This document shows, piece by piece, positions 8,870-17,675 of a DNA stretch of 64,000 nucleotides (positions are counted from its first letter, which is position 1; the number at the start of each line of letters is the position of its first letter). The stretch comes from Novosphingobium taihuense. Lineage in GTDB: Bacteria > Pseudomonadota > Alphaproteobacteria > Sphingomonadales > Sphingomonadaceae. A program made the translations under genes and the position numbers. The notes beneath the pieces are model-generated. The model was not told the DNA's origin. It was given only the letters and a program-made list of their open reading frames with translations, and searched no databases. Location: NCBI RefSeq assembly GCF_007830315.1, contig NZ_VLKJ01000008.1, positions 62,001 to 126,000 of the forward strand, read 5' to 3'.

Positions 8870-9763
8870 TCAGGCGCGCGGATGGGCGTTGCGATAGACA
8901 TCGAGCAGCGTTGCCGCATCGACACGGGTGTAGATCTGCGTCGATGACAGGCTCGCGTGGCCAAGCAGTTCCTGCAGAGAGCGCAGATCCGCGCCTGCGC
9001 TGAGCAGGTGCGTTGCGAAGGAATGGCGCAGGGCGTGGGGCGTTGCCGTGGCGGGCAAGCCCAGCGCTATGCGCGCGCGGGCCACTGCGCGCTGGACCAT
9101 GCCTTGTGCCAGGGGACCACCCTTGGCGCCGCGAAACAGAGGTTCGTTCCGGTCGAGTGGCCAGGGGCAAAGCCGGGCATATTCCGCCACGGCCTCGCGC
9201 ACGATCGGCAGCAGCGGGACGACGCGCTGGCGTCCGCCCTTGCCGGTGATCACCACGCTTTCGCCAAGCGGCAGAGCAGACGCAGGCAGCGCCAGCGCTT
9301 CGGCAATGCGCATGCCCGCACCATAAAGCAGCAGCAGCACCGCCCGGTCGCGCGCGGCGATCCATGGCACGCTTGCGTCGTCGGCCACCGTTTCAGCGAG
9401 ATTGACAGCTTCATCCGGCGTTACCGGGCGCGGCAGGCCTTTCTTGACGCGGGGCCCACGCAGGCGCGGGCGGCTGGTGTCGGCCTCGCCGGCCTGTTCG
9501 CGCGCAAAGGCGATGAACGTCTTGAGCGCCGATAGTTCACGCGCTGCCGAGACATTGCCGAGGCCATCGGCGCGGCGTTCAGCCAGATGGGTGCGCAAGG
9601 TTGCAGCATCGATCCGCGCTAGCGAGGTCCAGGATTGCCCCTCGGGCAGGGCATGCAGCAGGCGCGCTACCGTTGCGGCATAGGCGCGGACGGTGTGGGG
9701 TGAGCGGCGCCGTCCAAGGGCAAGGTAACTGTTCCACGCCTCAAGGATTTCTGCCGTGATCAT
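8870..9763 (-). CDS. xerC: Tyrosine recombinase XerC
   Basis: XerC and XerD resolve chromosome dimers at dif during division, coordinated by FtsK. The 297-residue protein has the usual size. The N-terminal SAM-like DNA-binding domain spans about residues 1-90. The catalytic domain holds all expected residues: Arg152 (GAGMRIAEAL), Lys175 (GKGGRQR), His243 and Arg246 (HALRHSFATH), His269 (LLGHASLSS) and the nucleophile Tyr278 (QIYTR). Its place at the end of the rph-rdgB-hemW series, overlapping hemW by four bases (ATGA), marks it as a housekeeping Xer protein rather than a mobile-element integrase. The choice of XerC over XerD is by general resemblance. Confidence 0.88.
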   Translation of the reverse strand: MITAEILEAWNSYLALGRRRSPHTVRAYAATVARLLHALPEGQSWTSLARIDAATLRTHLAERRADGLGNVSAARELSALKTFIAFAREQAGEADTSRPRLRGPRVKKGLPRPVTPDEAVNLAETVADDASVPWIAARDRAVLLLLYGAGMRIAEALALPASALPLGESVVITGKGGRQRVVPLLPIVREAVAEYARLCPWPLDRNEPLFRGAKGGPLAQGMVQRAVARARIALGLPATATPHALRHSFATHLLSAGADLRSLQELLGHASLSSTQIYTRVDAATLLDVYRNAHPRA

Positions 9764-10911
9764 GCGCTTACCAGCGCGTCGGGCACCAATTCGGCCAACA
9801 GCGCCTCAAGCATGGGCGCGCCCTGTTCGGTCACGCGCAGCAGGTCGCCCTCTTGTGCCAGATGGCCCAGATTCCGGTAGAACTCGCGCTTTGCCGGATC
9901 GATCACATCGTCTGCCGCGAAGCCGAAGCGCGCGGCGAGCGCGGCGGGTTCAATCCCTTCGCTAAGGCGCAGGCCCATCAATACAGCTTCCATGGCTTGG
10001 TCGGCTGGAGCGAGCGCTTTTTCCTCGGCAATGCCGTGGCCCTGCTCGTCCACCGAGCGCAGGAAGTTCTCCGGCTTCTTGTGCCGTACCGTCGCCGCAC
10101 CCAGCCTGCGGCCATGCGCACCCGGGCCGATGCCGACATAGTCCTGATAGCGCCAGTACGTCAGGTTGTGGCGGCTTTCCTCGCCGGGGCGTGCGTGGTT
10201 GCTGGTCTCGTAGGCGGGGAGGCCGGCAGCGGCGGTCAGCTCACGAGTAAGAGTGAACAGGTCGGCCGCCTGATCGTCGTCGAGTGGGTGCAGCCTGCCT
10301 TCGCGGACCAGCGTGGCGAAGCGGGTGCCGGGTTCGATGGTCAGTTGGTAGAGCGAGAGGTGTCCGGTGCCGAAACCAAGAGCGCGCTTTAGCTCGGCCT
10401 CCCACAGTTCCGGCGTGTGATCGGGGCGCGCATAAATCAGATCGAAGCTCACCCGTCCGAAATGCGCTTGCGCAAGCTCCAGCGCGACAAGGCTTTCGCT
10501 GACGTCATGCAGTCGGCCAAGGAACTTCAGGGTTTTGTCGTCAAGCGCCTGAAGCCCGAGCGAGACGCGGTTGATCCCGGACCTGGCGAGCGCGGCGAAA
10601 TTCGCGGCCTCGACCGAACTGGGATTGGCCTCCAGCGTGATCTCGATCCCCGGCGCAAAGCCCCACAGCGCCTCGGCCTCGCGCAGCAGCCGCTCGACCA
10701 GCGCAGGCGGCATCAGCGAGGGCGTCCCGCCGCCAAAGAAGATCGAGGACAGCGGCCTGCCGGGCGTCACCTGAGCTTCATGGCGCATGTCGGCCAGCAG
10801 CGCGGTTTCCCACGCGGTGATGTCTGTCCTCTCACGGACGTGGCTGTTGAAGTCGCAATAGGGGCACTTTGCGAGACAGAATGGCCAGTGGATGTAGAGG
10901 GCTAGCGCCAT
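9760..10911 (-). CDS. hemW: Radical SAM haem chaperone HemW
   Basis: HemW (formerly called HemN-like coproporphyrinogen oxidase) binds haem and a [4Fe-4S] cluster and is thought to insert haem into respiratory enzymes. The 383-residue product opens with the HemW form of the radical SAM motif, CLAKCPYCDFNSH (Cys12, Cys16, Cys19). SAM-binding features follow: SSIFFGGGTPSLM and ITLEANPSSVEAANF. The HemW C-terminal domain closes the protein. The extra N-terminal residues of true HemN are absent, which fits the chaperone rather than the oxidase. It follows rdgB after 10 bases and overlaps xerC. Confidence 0.92.
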   Translation of the reverse strand: MALALYIHWPFCLAKCPYCDFNSHVRERTDITAWETALLADMRHEAQVTPGRPLSSIFFGGGTPSLMPPALVERLLREAEALWGFAPGIEITLEANPSSVEAANFAALARSGINRVSLGLQALDDKTLKFLGRLHDVSESLVALELAQAHFGRVSFDLIYARPDHTPELWEAELKRALGFGTGHLSLYQLTIEPGTRFATLVREGRLHPLDDDQAADLFTLTRELTAAAGLPAYETSNHARPGEESRHNLTYWRYQDYVGIGPGAHGRRLGAATVRHKKPENFLRSVDEQGHGIAEEKALAPADQAMEAVLMGLRLSEGIEPAALAARFGFAADDVIDPAKREFYRNLGHLAQEGDLLRVTEQGAPMLEALLAELVPDALVSA

Positions 10912-10921
10912 GGCCTGAGCC

Positions 10922-11596
10922 TTAGGCGGAAAACTGGTCCGCTACCAGCTTGGCGAAGGCATCGGCGCGGTGGCTGATCGCGTGCTTTTCGGCCGGATCG
11001 AGTTCGGCGAAAGTGCGCGTGTCGCCCAGAGGCACGAATACCGGGTCATAGCCAAAGCCCATTGTTCCGCGCGGCGGCCATGTCAGAGTGCCGTGGGCGC
11101 GGCCCTCATAGACCGCGTGGGCGCCGTCCGGCCAGGCGATAGCGAGCACGCAGGCGAAGTGGCAGGCTCTTTCCAACTCTCGCGGACTCTCCCCGGACTC
11201 TACCGCAACTCTCGCGAACTCTGCGGCAACTCCGGCGAGCTTACCCTCAACCTTGCCCATCGCCATGTACCAGTCACGACCTGGACCGCCCTCGAACACA
11301 TCCGCCTCGGCCCAGTCCGCCGTGTAGACCCCAGGGGCGCCGCCGAGGGCATCGACACACAGGCCTGAATCGTCGGCCAGCGCCGGAATTTGGGAAGCCT
11401 CCGCCGCCGCCCGCGCCTTGATCAGCGCGTTCTCGATGAAGGTCGTCCCCGTCTCGGCAGGCTCAGGCAGGCCGAGCGCGCCTGCTGACAGGCACTCGAT
11501 CCCATAGGGAGCAAGAAGAGCCTGAATTTCCTTGAGCTTTCCGGCGTTGTGTGTGGCGATCACCAGCTTGCCGGTGCCGAGACGGGGCGAAGCCAT
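10922..11596 (-). CDS. rdgB: Non-canonical purine NTP pyrophosphatase (RdgB/HAM1)
   Basis: RdgB hydrolyses dITP, XTP and ITP to monophosphates, keeping deaminated purines out of DNA and RNA. The 224-residue protein has the nucleotide-binding start [19 protein letters not shown], the catalytic segment [16 protein letters not shown], and the C-terminal [13 protein letters not shown] with [10 protein letters not shown]. Between KVEGKLAG and [10 protein letters not shown] there is an extra stretch of about 15 residues ([18 protein letters not shown]) not expected from the E. coli protein, encoded by an imperfect tandem repeat described separately. The start ATG overlaps the rph stop by one base (TGATG), so the two are coupled. 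Confidence 0.94.
   Translation of the reverse strand: MASPRLGTGKLVIATHNAGKLKEIQALLAPYGIECLSAGALGLPEPAETGTTFIENALIKARAAAEASQIPALADDSGLCVDALGGAPGVYTADWAEADVFEGGPGRDWYMAMGKVEGKLAGVAAEFARVAVESGESPRELERACHFACVLAIAWPDGAHAVYEGRAHGTLTWPPRGTMGFGYDPVFVPLGDTRTFAELDPAEKHAISHRADAFAKLVADQFSA
11175..11232. repeat. Imperfect 10-11 base tandem repeat inside rdgB
   Basis: ACTC recurs at 11176, 11186, 11197, 11208, 11218 and 11229, that is, with steps of 10, 11, 11, 10 and 11 bases. On the coding strand each unit reads roughly GAGTYCGCGA. The repeat lies wholly within rdgB and adds about 14-15 codons without shifting the frame. Confidence 0.7.
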
Positions 11597-12312
11597 CAGC
11601 CTCGAACCGCCTTTTCCTGCGCCGCGAAGATCTCGTTGCAGCCGATGCGGGCGAGGCGGAGGAGGCGCAGGAGGCCTTCTTCGTCGTAGGTCGCGCCTTC
11701 AGCGGTGGCCTGTGCCTCGGCAATCTTGCCGCCTTCGATCAGGACGAAGTTCGCGTCGGCATCGGCCGAGGAATCCTCGATGTAATCAAGGTCGAGCACC
11801 GGCTGGCCATTGACGATGCCGCAGGAGATCGCGGCGACCTTTTCGGTCAGCGGGTCTTCCTTGATCGCGCCGCTGTCGAGCAGCTTCTGCACGGCAAGGC
11901 GCAGGGCGACCCATGCGCCCGAGATCGAGGCGGTGCGGGTGCCGCCATCGGCCTGAATCACGTCGCAGTCCAGGGTGATCTGGCGCTCGCCCAGCTTCTT
12001 GAGATCAGTGACGGCGCGCAGGGAGCGGCCGATCAGGCGCTGGATTTCCTGGGTGCGGCCCGACTGCTTGCCCTTGGCCGCCTCGCGGCTGCCGCGGGTG
12101 TGGGTGGCGCGGGGGAGCATCGAGTATTCCGCCGTGACCCAGCCTTCGCCCTTGCCGCGAAGGAACGGCGGCACGCGCTCTTCAACCGAGGCGGTGACGA
12201 GCACCTTGGTATCGCCGAAGCAGATCAGGACCGAACCTTCGGCATGCTTGGTAAAGGCGGTTTCGATGACGATTGGGCGCATTTCATCGGGCGCACGGCC
12301 GGAAGGTCTCAT
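11596..12312 (-). CDS. rph: Ribonuclease PH
   Basis: RNase PH is a phosphorolytic 3'-5' exoribonuclease that trims tRNA precursors. The 238-residue product starts [14 protein letters not shown] and contains the family segments [42 protein letters not shown] and the phosphate/catalytic region [17 protein letters not shown], ending in [20 protein letters not shown] 12312 is preceded by GAGGGA at good distance; the longer open frame to 12336 adds only eight unlikely residues. It is the first gene of rph-rdgB-hemW-xerC and diverges from hrcA across 89 bases, a pairing common in alphaproteobacteria. Confidence 0.96.
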   Translation of the reverse strand: MRPSGRAPDEMRPIVIETAFTKHAEGSVLICFGDTKVLVTASVEERVPPFLRGKGEGWVTAEYSMLPRATHTRGSREAAKGKQSGRTQEIQRLIGRSLRAVTDLKKLGERQITLDCDVIQADGGTRTASISGAWVALRLAVQKLLDSGAIKEDPLTEKVAAISCGIVNGQPVLDLDYIEDSSADADANFVLIEGGKIAEAQATAEGATYDEEGLLRLLRLARIGCNEIFAAQEKAVRG

Positions 12313-12355
12313 GGAATTTCCCTCGCAAGTTTGCATGGCCTCTGGCGCATTGGCC

Positions 12356-12383
12356 TTGAGCCTGCAAGAGCAGTAAATAGAAT
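12356..12383 (+). promoter_or_regulatory. Possible housekeeping promoter for hrcA-grpE
   Basis: The rph-hrcA divergent gap contains TTGAGC (12356-12361), 16 bases, then TAGAAT (12378-12383), close to a sigma-70-type -35/-10 pair. It lies 18 bases before the hrcA start. No CIRCE inverted repeat (TTAGCACTC/GAGTGCTAA) and no sigma-32-like CTTG-N17-CYTAT is present here. The match is modest and unproven. Confidence 0.35.
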
Positions 12384-12401
12384 GGTGATGATGGATGCAA
12401 A

Positions 12402-13469
12402 ATGGTAACTGGCCCCACCCTTACCGATCTGACCGACCGCGCTCGCGAGATTTTTCGTCTCGTGGTGGAGGGCTACATTGCCAGCGGGCAGCCGATGGGG
12501 TCGAAGGCGCTTGCCGGATCGGGGGGCGTGAACCTTTCGCCAGCGTCGATCCGCTCGGTGTTGCAGGAACTGCAGGACGCAGGACTTCTGGCCGCACCGC
12601 ATACCAGCGCTGGGCGGATGCCGACCGAAGTGGGCCTCAGGCTTTTCGTTGACGGGATCATGCAGGTGGCCGAGCCCACCGTGGCCGAGCGCGCGCAGAT
12701 CGAGCGCGGGCTGTCGCATGGCGGCACGATCGAGAATGCGCTTGCGGCAGCGAGTTCGGCGCTGTCGGAGCTTTCGGCGGGCGCGGCGGTGGTGATGGTG
12801 CCCAAGCGCGAGCCTAGGCTGGTGCAGATCAATTTCGTGCCGCTGTCTCCCGTTCGCGCGCTGGCCGTGCTGGTCAGTGAGGATGGCGGGATCGAGAACC
12901 GGGTGATCGATCTGCCCGAGCCTGTGGGTGCGAGCGTGCTGGAGCAGGCGGGCAATTATCTGACGAGCCGCTTGCAGGGGCGCACCTTGGGCGAGGCTTC
13001 CGGTGTGGTGCGCGCGGAAATCGCGGGCGGGCGCTCGGCGCTTGATGCTGCCAGCACCGATCTGGTGCAGCGCGGACTGGTGGTGTGGACGCAGGACGCG
13101 GCGGCGCGGCCGGTGATGGTTGTGCGCGGGCAGGCCAACCTGCTGGATGAGGCGGCGCTGAGCGACATCGAGCGTGTGCGCCAGTTGCTGGAAGAACTGG
13201 AGAGCGCCGAGGCGATTGCCCGCGTGCTCGACGCCGCGCGCGAGGCGCAGGCGACGCGGATTTTCATCGGTAGCGAGAACCGGCTGTTCTCGCTCTCGGG
13301 CTCCTCGGTGATCGCCTCGCCATGGCGTGACAGCGAGGGGCGGGTCGTCGGCGTGGTCGGCGTGATCGGGCCAACGCGGTTGAATTATGCGCGCGTCGTC
13401 CCCATGGTTGATTTCACCGCCCAGACGCTGGGCAGATTCATCGGACAAGACGGGTTTTCGAGAAAATGA
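12402..13469 (+). CDS. hrcA: Heat-inducible transcription repressor HrcA
   Basis: HrcA represses groESL-type operons by binding CIRCE elements and is kept active by GroEL. The 355-residue protein has the winged-helix DNA-binding domain (residues 1-80: [56 protein letters not shown]), then the GAF-like dimerisation domain and the C-terminal HrcA segment ([40 protein letters not shown]). It overlaps grpE by four bases (ATGA). No CIRCE sequence was seen in this window, so its target is presumably a groESL operon elsewhere. Confidence 0.97.
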   Translation: MVTGPTLTDLTDRAREIFRLVVEGYIASGQPMGSKALAGSGGVNLSPASIRSVLQELQDAGLLAAPHTSAGRMPTEVGLRLFVDGIMQVAEPTVAERAQIERGLSHGGTIENALAAASSALSELSAGAAVVMVPKREPRLVQINFVPLSPVRALAVLVSEDGGIENRVIDLPEPVGASVLEQAGNYLTSRLQGRTLGEASGVVRAEIAGGRSALDAASTDLVQRGLVVWTQDAAARPVMVVRGQANLLDEAALSDIERVRQLLEELESAEAIARVLDAAREAQATRIFIGSENRLFSLSGSSVIASPWRDSEGRVVGVVGVIGPTRLNYARVVPMVDFTAQTLGRFIGQDGFSRK

Positions 13470-14026
13470 GCGATAACGACACGCGCCCCACGGATGCAGA
13501 AGTTGAGGCGGAACTGAAGGGCGTGCCAGAGGACATGATCGATCAGCGTTCCGATAACGATGAACTGGCGAGGCTTCGCGAGGAGCTGGAGACCGCCAAG
13601 CAGGACGTGCTCTACGCCAAGGCGGAGACGCAGAACGTGCGCCGCCGCATGGAAAAGGACATCGCCGACGCCCGCGCCTATGCCGCGACCGGATTTGCCC
13701 GCGACATCCTTTCAGTGGCCGACAACCTTGCCCGCGCGCTCGAGACGATCCCCGCTGATCTGCGCGAGGACGACAAGTTCAAGAATCTCGTTGCGGGCCT
13801 TGAAGCTACGGGCCGCGAGATCGAGAAGGTGTTCGGCAGCCATGGCATCACCCGCATCGCGGCGATGGGCCTGCCGCTCGATCCGCACCAGCATCAGGCG
13901 ATGATCGAAATGCCCTCGGCCGATGCAGAGCCGGGCACGGTGATTTCGGAATTGCAGGCCGGCTACATGATCAAGGACCGCCTGCTGCGGCCCGCGATGG
14001 TGGCGGTGGCGAAGAAGCCGGATTGA
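13466..14026 (+). CDS. grpE: Nucleotide exchange factor GrpE
   Basis: GrpE releases ADP from DnaK. The 186-residue protein has an acidic N-terminus, a long helix (LARLREELETAKQDVLYAKAE, about 30-90) that forms the dimer stalk, and the C-terminal beta domain with the GrpE signature HQAMIEMPSADAEPGTVISE and GYMIKDRLLRPAMVAVAKK. It is translationally coupled to hrcA. The dnaK-dnaJ pair lies 1.7 kb downstream on the same strand, separated by three unrelated genes. Confidence 0.97.
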   Translation: MSDNDTRPTDAEVEAELKGVPEDMIDQRSDNDELARLREELETAKQDVLYAKAETQNVRRRMEKDIADARAYAATGFARDILSVADNLARALETIPADLREDDKFKNLVAGLEATGREIEKVFGSHGITRIAAMGLPLDPHQHQAMIEMPSADAEPGTVISELQAGYMIKDRLLRPAMVAVAKKPD

Positions 14027-14040
14027 TTTCTTCAAACGCT

Positions 14041-14134
14041 GTTGCGTCCCCGCGAAAGCGGGGACCTCAGGCCGGTTTTTGTGATGATCCGTTAGGACGC
14101 CGAGGCCCCTGCCTTCGCCGGGGGGGCAGGTGCT
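14041..14134. repeat. Paired GC-rich palindromes, copy 1 (REP/BIME-like)
   Basis: Between grpE and the lipoprotein gene lie two GC-rich inverted repeats about 40 bases apart: GTCCCCGCGAAAGCGGGGAC and, further on, CCCCTGCCTTCGCCGGGGGG. A second copy of the same arrangement (hairpin, spacer, GAGGCCCC-type hairpin) occurs at 18815-18898. Dispersed intergenic doublets of this type are common in sphingomonad genomes. Nothing else was recognised in the 194-base gap apart from the ribosome binding site of the next gene. Confidence 0.6.
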
Positions 14135-14220
14135 CTTCTTGTATTTGCGATAAACCGTCTGTCGCAAAATCAGGAACTTACGCGTGGTTAATTCGTCAGT
14201 CCCGGAAACGGAGACAGACT

Positions 14221-14481
14221 ATGCGCAAGTTCATCATTGCATCGCTTATCATGGGTTCCGCCGTCACGTTGGGCGGCTGTGCACGCAACTACGCGGGCGA
14301 AGGTGCGGCGGTTGGTGCCGCTGTCGGCGCGGGCATCGGGGCGGCAACGGGCGGGGATATCGCGACGGGCGCTGCTATCGGCGGTGCCGTCGGCGCAGCC
14401 GGTGGTTCACAGATCAGGAAGCGTGACAATCGCTGCTATCAGGTCGACCGCTATGGCCGAGAGTACGAAGTGCGCTGCTGA
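14221..14481 (+). CDS. Glycine-zipper lipoprotein
   Basis: An 86-residue lipoprotein. The signal sequence MRKFIIASLIMGSAVTLGGC carries a lipobox (LGGC, lipidated Cys at position 20). The mature part is a glycine zipper: repeated AVGAAVGAGIGAATGGD and AAIGGAVGAAGG, as in the OmpA-like/YMGG family of outer-membrane-associated small proteins. The tail (RDNRCYQVDRYGREYEVRC) has two cysteines that may pair. ATG 14221 is preceded by a GGAGA ribosome binding site; the longer open frame from 14023 reads through the palindromic repeat and is not credible. Its stop meets the stop of the next, convergent gene in the palindrome TGATCA. Confidence 0.85.
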   Translation: MRKFIIASLIMGSAVTLGGCARNYAGEGAAVGAAVGAGIGAATGGDIATGAAIGGAVGAAGGSQIRKRDNRCYQVDRYGREYEVRC

Positions 14482-14970
14482 TCAGGCAAACGGCACCAGC
14501 GCTTCGAGCGCTGGCAACGACGGGGCGGCCGGTGACGGCGCGCCCCGTTTTGCCATGAACAGGTGGCGGACAAGTTCAGCCTGTTGTTCGATGCCGTAGC
14601 GGTTGAACGGACGGGCAGGGTCGTAGGTGTAGCTGTATCGGCAGAACGGGTGGCGCATCAGCGGGAGCCACCACTTGCCGCGCGTCTGGGTTTGCCAGAC
14701 ATGTGCCATTTCATGGACGAAGAGTGCCTGCGCACCGAGCGGGGCGGTGGCGAAATCGTCGCAATAAAGCGGGCTGGCCGGAGCGAAGTGGATGTGGCCC
14801 ATTGGGGCCATGACGGTGCCGGTCGGCTGGAAGGGAAACCAGCGGCGACGACGGATGCGGACCGGTTCGCAATCGACCGCCGGGCCGAAAACTTCAGCGA
14901 CCAGCGCACATTCGCCGGGCGTCAGGGGGCGCTCCCCGCCGGGGGGGCAGGGAGCGTCGTAAGACTTCAC
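14482..14970 (-). CDS. HEXXH-containing protein (putative zinc metallopeptidase-like)
   Basis: A 162-residue protein of unknown function. The central motif ALFVHEMAHVWQ contains HEXXH, the zinc ligand and catalytic pattern of many metallopeptidases, with a tract of conserved aromatic residues after it (TRGKWWLPLMRHPFCRYSY). Similar proteins in this group are often labelled 'Vgr-related', a name without clear functional meaning. No signal peptide is seen. Its first codons (CPPGGERP) are encoded by a GC-rich palindromic fragment shared with the nearby repeat, so a later start near GECALVAEVFG is possible. It overlaps the upstream copper chaperone gene by four bases, suggesting co-transcription. 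Confidence 0.7.
   Translation of the reverse strand: MKSYDAPCPPGGERPLTPGECALVAEVFGPAVDCEPVRIRRRRWFPFQPTGTVMAPMGHIHFAPASPLYCDDFATAPLGAQALFVHEMAHVWQTQTRGKWWLPLMRHPFCRYSYTYDPARPFNRYGIEQQAELVRHLFMAKRGAPSPAAPSLPALEALVPFA
14937..14951. repeat. 15-base fragment shared with palindromic repeat copy 1
   Basis: CGCCGGGGGGGCAGG at 14937-14951 is identical to part of the second hairpin of the repeat element near 14117-14131. Here it sits within the first codons of the HEXXH protein gene, so part of a repeat may have been recruited as coding sequence, or the true start lies downstream. Confidence 0.45.
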
Positions 14971-15530
14971 ATCTTGCTCATGTCGTGGCCAGACATATCA
15001 TGGCCTGAATGATCCATGCCCTCCATGGCATCGCTGCCGCCTCCGCCGATGGTTTCGATCCGGGCGGGCACGCTGACCTTGTCGCCATTGTCGAGCGTGA
15101 TGGTCAGTTCGGTGGTGCTGCCAGCCTTGAGCGTGTCACCCACATCGAACAGCATCACGTGAAGGCCACCAGGCTTGAACTGGACGCTCTTGCCGGATTC
15201 GATCGGCACGTCCTTGACCTGCTCCATCTTCGAGACGCCGTTCACGTCCTTCGTCTCGTGCATTTCGGCGCGTTCGGCACCCTCGACATAGACCGACACG
15301 ATCCTGCGCGGTGCGCCGGTGCCTTGCGAGACGGTGAAATAGGCTGCGCCCGGAGTTCCGGGAACGGCGGGCAAGCGGACCATCGCATCGGTCACCACCA
15401 CGCCGGGGGCGGCGTCTGGCCCTGCCTGCGCGCTTTCGCTGGCGCCTGCGCCGGGGTTTTCCGTCTTTTGCCCACATGCGGCGAGCGAGATGGCGATTGC
15501 GGAAAGTCCAATGATTGCAAGCTTGCGCAT
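14967..15530 (-). CDS. PCu(A)C-type periplasmic copper chaperone, lipoprotein
   Basis: PCu(A)C proteins bind Cu(I) in the periplasm and deliver it to cytochrome c oxidase. The 187-residue protein has a lipoprotein signal (MRKLAIIGLSAIAISLAAC, lipobox LAAC). The copper site H/M-X10-M-X21-H-X-M can be followed through AEMHETKDVNGVSKMEQV and PGGLHVML. The C-terminal tail is rich in Met and His (GMDHSGHDMSGHDMSKM), an additional metal-binding extension. An acidic Gly/Ala-rich linker follows the lipidated cysteine. It heads a two-gene unit with the HEXXH protein and diverges from dnaK. Confidence 0.9.
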   Translation of the reverse strand: MRKLAIIGLSAIAISLAACGQKTENPGAGASESAQAGPDAAPGVVVTDAMVRLPAVPGTPGAAYFTVSQGTGAPRRIVSVYVEGAERAEMHETKDVNGVSKMEQVKDVPIESGKSVQFKPGGLHVMLFDVGDTLKAGSTTELTITLDNGDKVSVPARIETIGGGGSDAMEGMDHSGHDMSGHDMSKM

Positions 15531-15581
15531 CGGGGGCGACTCCTGTTGCCGTAATGTGTCCCGACCTAAGCATGTGGGGGC

Positions 15582-15609
15582 CTTGTGCCAAGAAGAACCC
15601 TACCTATAT
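15582..15609 (+). promoter_or_regulatory. Sigma-32 (heat-shock) promoter of dnaK-dnaJ
   Basis: CTTG at 15582-15585, 17 bases, then CCTATAT at 15603-15609 matches the alphaproteobacterial heat-shock consensus CTTG-N17/18-CYTATNT at every fixed position. The predicted transcript would start near 15616 and have a leader of about 80 bases before dnaK. No CIRCE element is present, so control should be by RpoH rather than by HrcA. Confidence 0.75.
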
Positions 15610-15698
15610 CGCCCTCAATCGAGCCGCACATGGCGGTCTGCCCGGCAGGGGGACCATCAATCCTCGCGGTGTCTTGAATGGAAGGAACTGGGGAACTC

Positions 15699-17606
15699 AT
15701 GGCTAAAGTTATCGGTATCGACCTTGGCACGACCAACAGCTGCGTCGCAGTGATGGACGGGGGTACGCCCAAGGTCATTGAAAACTCGGAAGGTGCGCGC
15801 ACCACGCCGTCGATCGTCGCTTTCACCAAGGACGGTGAGCGCCTGATCGGCCAGCCGGCCAAGCGCCAGGCTGTCACCAACCCGGACAACACGATTTTCG
15901 CGGTGAAGCGCCTTATCGGCCGCCGCTTTGACGATCCGCTGACCCAGAAGGACACGGAACTCGTCCCCTACACCATCACCAAGGGCAAGAACGGCGATGC
16001 CTGGGTCAAGGCCGGTGGGCAGGACTACAGCCCGTCGCAGATCTCGGCCTTCACCCTGCAGAAGATGAAGGAAACCGCCGAGGCCTATCTTGGCGAGACC
16101 GTGACGCAGGCGGTGATCACCGTTCCCGCTTACTTCAACGACGCGCAGCGCCAGGCGACCAAGGACGCCGGGCAGATCGCGGGCCTCGAAGTGCTGCGCA
16201 TCATCAACGAGCCGACTGCTGCGGCGCTGGCCTATGGCCTCGACAAGCAGGACGGCAAGACGATCGCGGTCTATGACCTTGGCGGCGGCACGTTCGACAT
16301 CTCGGTGCTGGAAATCGGCGACGGCGTGTTCGAGGTGAAGTCGACCAACGGCGACACGTTCCTCGGTGGCGAAGACTTTGACACGGTCGTGGTCGAGTAC
16401 CTGGCCGACAAGTTCAAGGCCAAGGAAAACATGGACCTGCGCAGCGACAAGCTTGCGCTGCAGCGTCTGAAGGAAGCCGCGGAAAAGGCCAAGATCGAGC
16501 TGTCCTCTGCCCAGACGACCGAGATCAACCTGCCGTTCATCACCGCCCGCATGGAAGGTGGCGCAACCACCCCGCTCCATCTGGTGGAGACGATCACCCG
16601 CGCTGACCTCGAAAAGCTGGTCGCCGGCCTGATCCAGCGCACGCTCGATCCTTGCAAGAAGGCTCTGGCTGACGCGGGCGTGACCGCCAAGGACATCGAC
16701 GAGGTCGTCCTCGTCGGCGGCATGACCCGCATGCCCAAGGTCCGCGAAGTGGTGAAGGACTTCTTCGGCAAGGACCCGCACACCGGCGTGAACCCGGACG
16801 AAGTCGTGGCCATGGGCGCTGCCATTCAGGCAGGCGTGCTGCAGGGCGACGTCAAGGACGTGCTGCTGCTCGACGTGACCCCGCTTTCGCTGGGCATCGA
16901 GACGCTGGGTGGCATCATGACCAAGATGATCGACCGCAACACCACGATCCCGACCAAGAAGAGCCAGGTCTATTCGACTGCCGAAGACAATCAGCAGGCG
17001 GTGACGATCCGGGTATTCCAGGGCGAGCGCGAAATGGCGCAGGACAACAAGCTCCTCGGCCAGTTCGACCTTGTCGGCATTCCGCCCGCACGGCGCGGCG
17101 TGCCGCAGATCGAGGTGACGTTCGACATCGACGCCAACGGCATCGTGAACGTGAGCGCGAAGGACAAGGGCACCGGCAAGGAGCAGCAGATCCGCATTCA
17201 GGCGTCTGGTGGTCTTTCTGATGCCGACATCGACCAGATGGTCCGCGATGCCGAGAAGTTCGCCGAAGAGGACAAGAAGCGTCGTGCCGAGGCGGAAGCC
17301 AAGAACAACGCCGAAAGCCTCATCCACGCGACCGAGCGTCAGCTTGAAGAGAACGGCGACAAGATCGACGCTTCGCTGAAGGCTGAGATCGAGGCGGCCA
17401 TTGCCGAAGCCAAGACGGCTGTCGAAAGCGGCAACGCTGATGACATGACCGCCAAGACGCAGGCTCTGACCGACAAGGCCATGAAGATGGGCCAGGCGAT
17501 CTACGAGAAGGAGCAGGCTGCTGCGGCTTCTCCGGGCGCCGAAGCCCCGAAGGCCGATGACGACGTGGTCGATGCCGAGTTCTCGGAAGTCGACGACAAC
17601 AAGTGA
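15699..17606 (+). CDS. dnaK: Chaperone protein DnaK (Hsp70)
   Basis: The ATP-driven Hsp70 chaperone. The 635-residue protein begins [20 protein letters not shown], the phosphate-binding signature of the Hsp70 family. [18 protein letters not shown] (second signature) and [17 protein letters not shown] (third) follow. The substrate-binding domain begins at about residue 390 ([19 protein letters not shown]), and the lid ends in an acidic tail ([16 protein letters not shown]) as in other DnaK proteins. ATG 15699 is preceded by AACTGGGGAACTC; the earlier in-frame ATG at 15678 adds seven residues before the conserved start. dnaJ follows after 69 bases. Confidence 0.99.
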   Translation: MAKVIGIDLGTTNSCVAVMDGGTPKVIENSEGARTTPSIVAFTKDGERLIGQPAKRQAVTNPDNTIFAVKRLIGRRFDDPLTQKDTELVPYTITKGKNGDAWVKAGGQDYSPSQISAFTLQKMKETAEAYLGETVTQAVITVPAYFNDAQRQATKDAGQIAGLEVLRIINEPTAAALAYGLDKQDGKTIAVYDLGGGTFDISVLEIGDGVFEVKSTNGDTFLGGEDFDTVVVEYLADKFKAKENMDLRSDKLALQRLKEAAEKAKIELSSAQTTEINLPFITARMEGGATTPLHLVETITRADLEKLVAGLIQRTLDPCKKALADAGVTAKDIDEVVLVGGMTRMPKVREVVKDFFGKDPHTGVNPDEVVAMGAAIQAGVLQGDVKDVLLLDVTPLSLGIETLGGIMTKMIDRNTTIPTKKSQVYSTAEDNQQAVTIRVFQGEREMAQDNKLLGQFDLVGIPPARRGVPQIEVTFDIDANGIVNVSAKDKGTGKEQQIRIQASGGLSDADIDQMVRDAEKFAEEDKKRRAEAEAKNNAESLIHATERQLEENGDKIDASLKAEIEAAIAEAKTAVESGNADDMTAKTQALTDKAMKMGQAIYEKEQAAAASPGAEAPKADDDVVDAEFSEVDDNK

Positions 17607-17621
17607 TGTTGCGATGAAACC

Positions 17622-17656
17622 GGCCCGCCGCTAGCTACTCGTGCTGGCGGCGGGTC
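17622..17656 (+). other. Hairpin between dnaK and dnaJ
   Basis: CCCGCCGC (17624-17631) pairs perfectly with GCGGCGGG (17647-17654), with a wobble pair on either side and a 15-base loop. No run of T follows, so it is not a normal terminator. It may reduce read-through or act as an RNA processing or stability point that sets the DnaK:DnaJ ratio. Confidence 0.5.
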
Positions 17657-17675
17657 GTCGCGTTAAGGAACCGCG

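Noticed and set aside
8870..9763. Tyrosine recombinase as the integrase of a mobile element
   Set aside because: It lies in the rph-rdgB-hemW operon with a four-base overlap and has the size of a housekeeping Xer protein; no att repeats or cargo genes are near it.
12313..12401. CIRCE element in front of hrcA
   Set aside because: No TTAGCACTC or its inverse is present in the gap.
15657..17327. 556-residue open frame antisense to dnaK
   Set aside because: Long antisense frames opposite dnaK are a known artefact of its codon usage; there is no ribosome binding site or domain.
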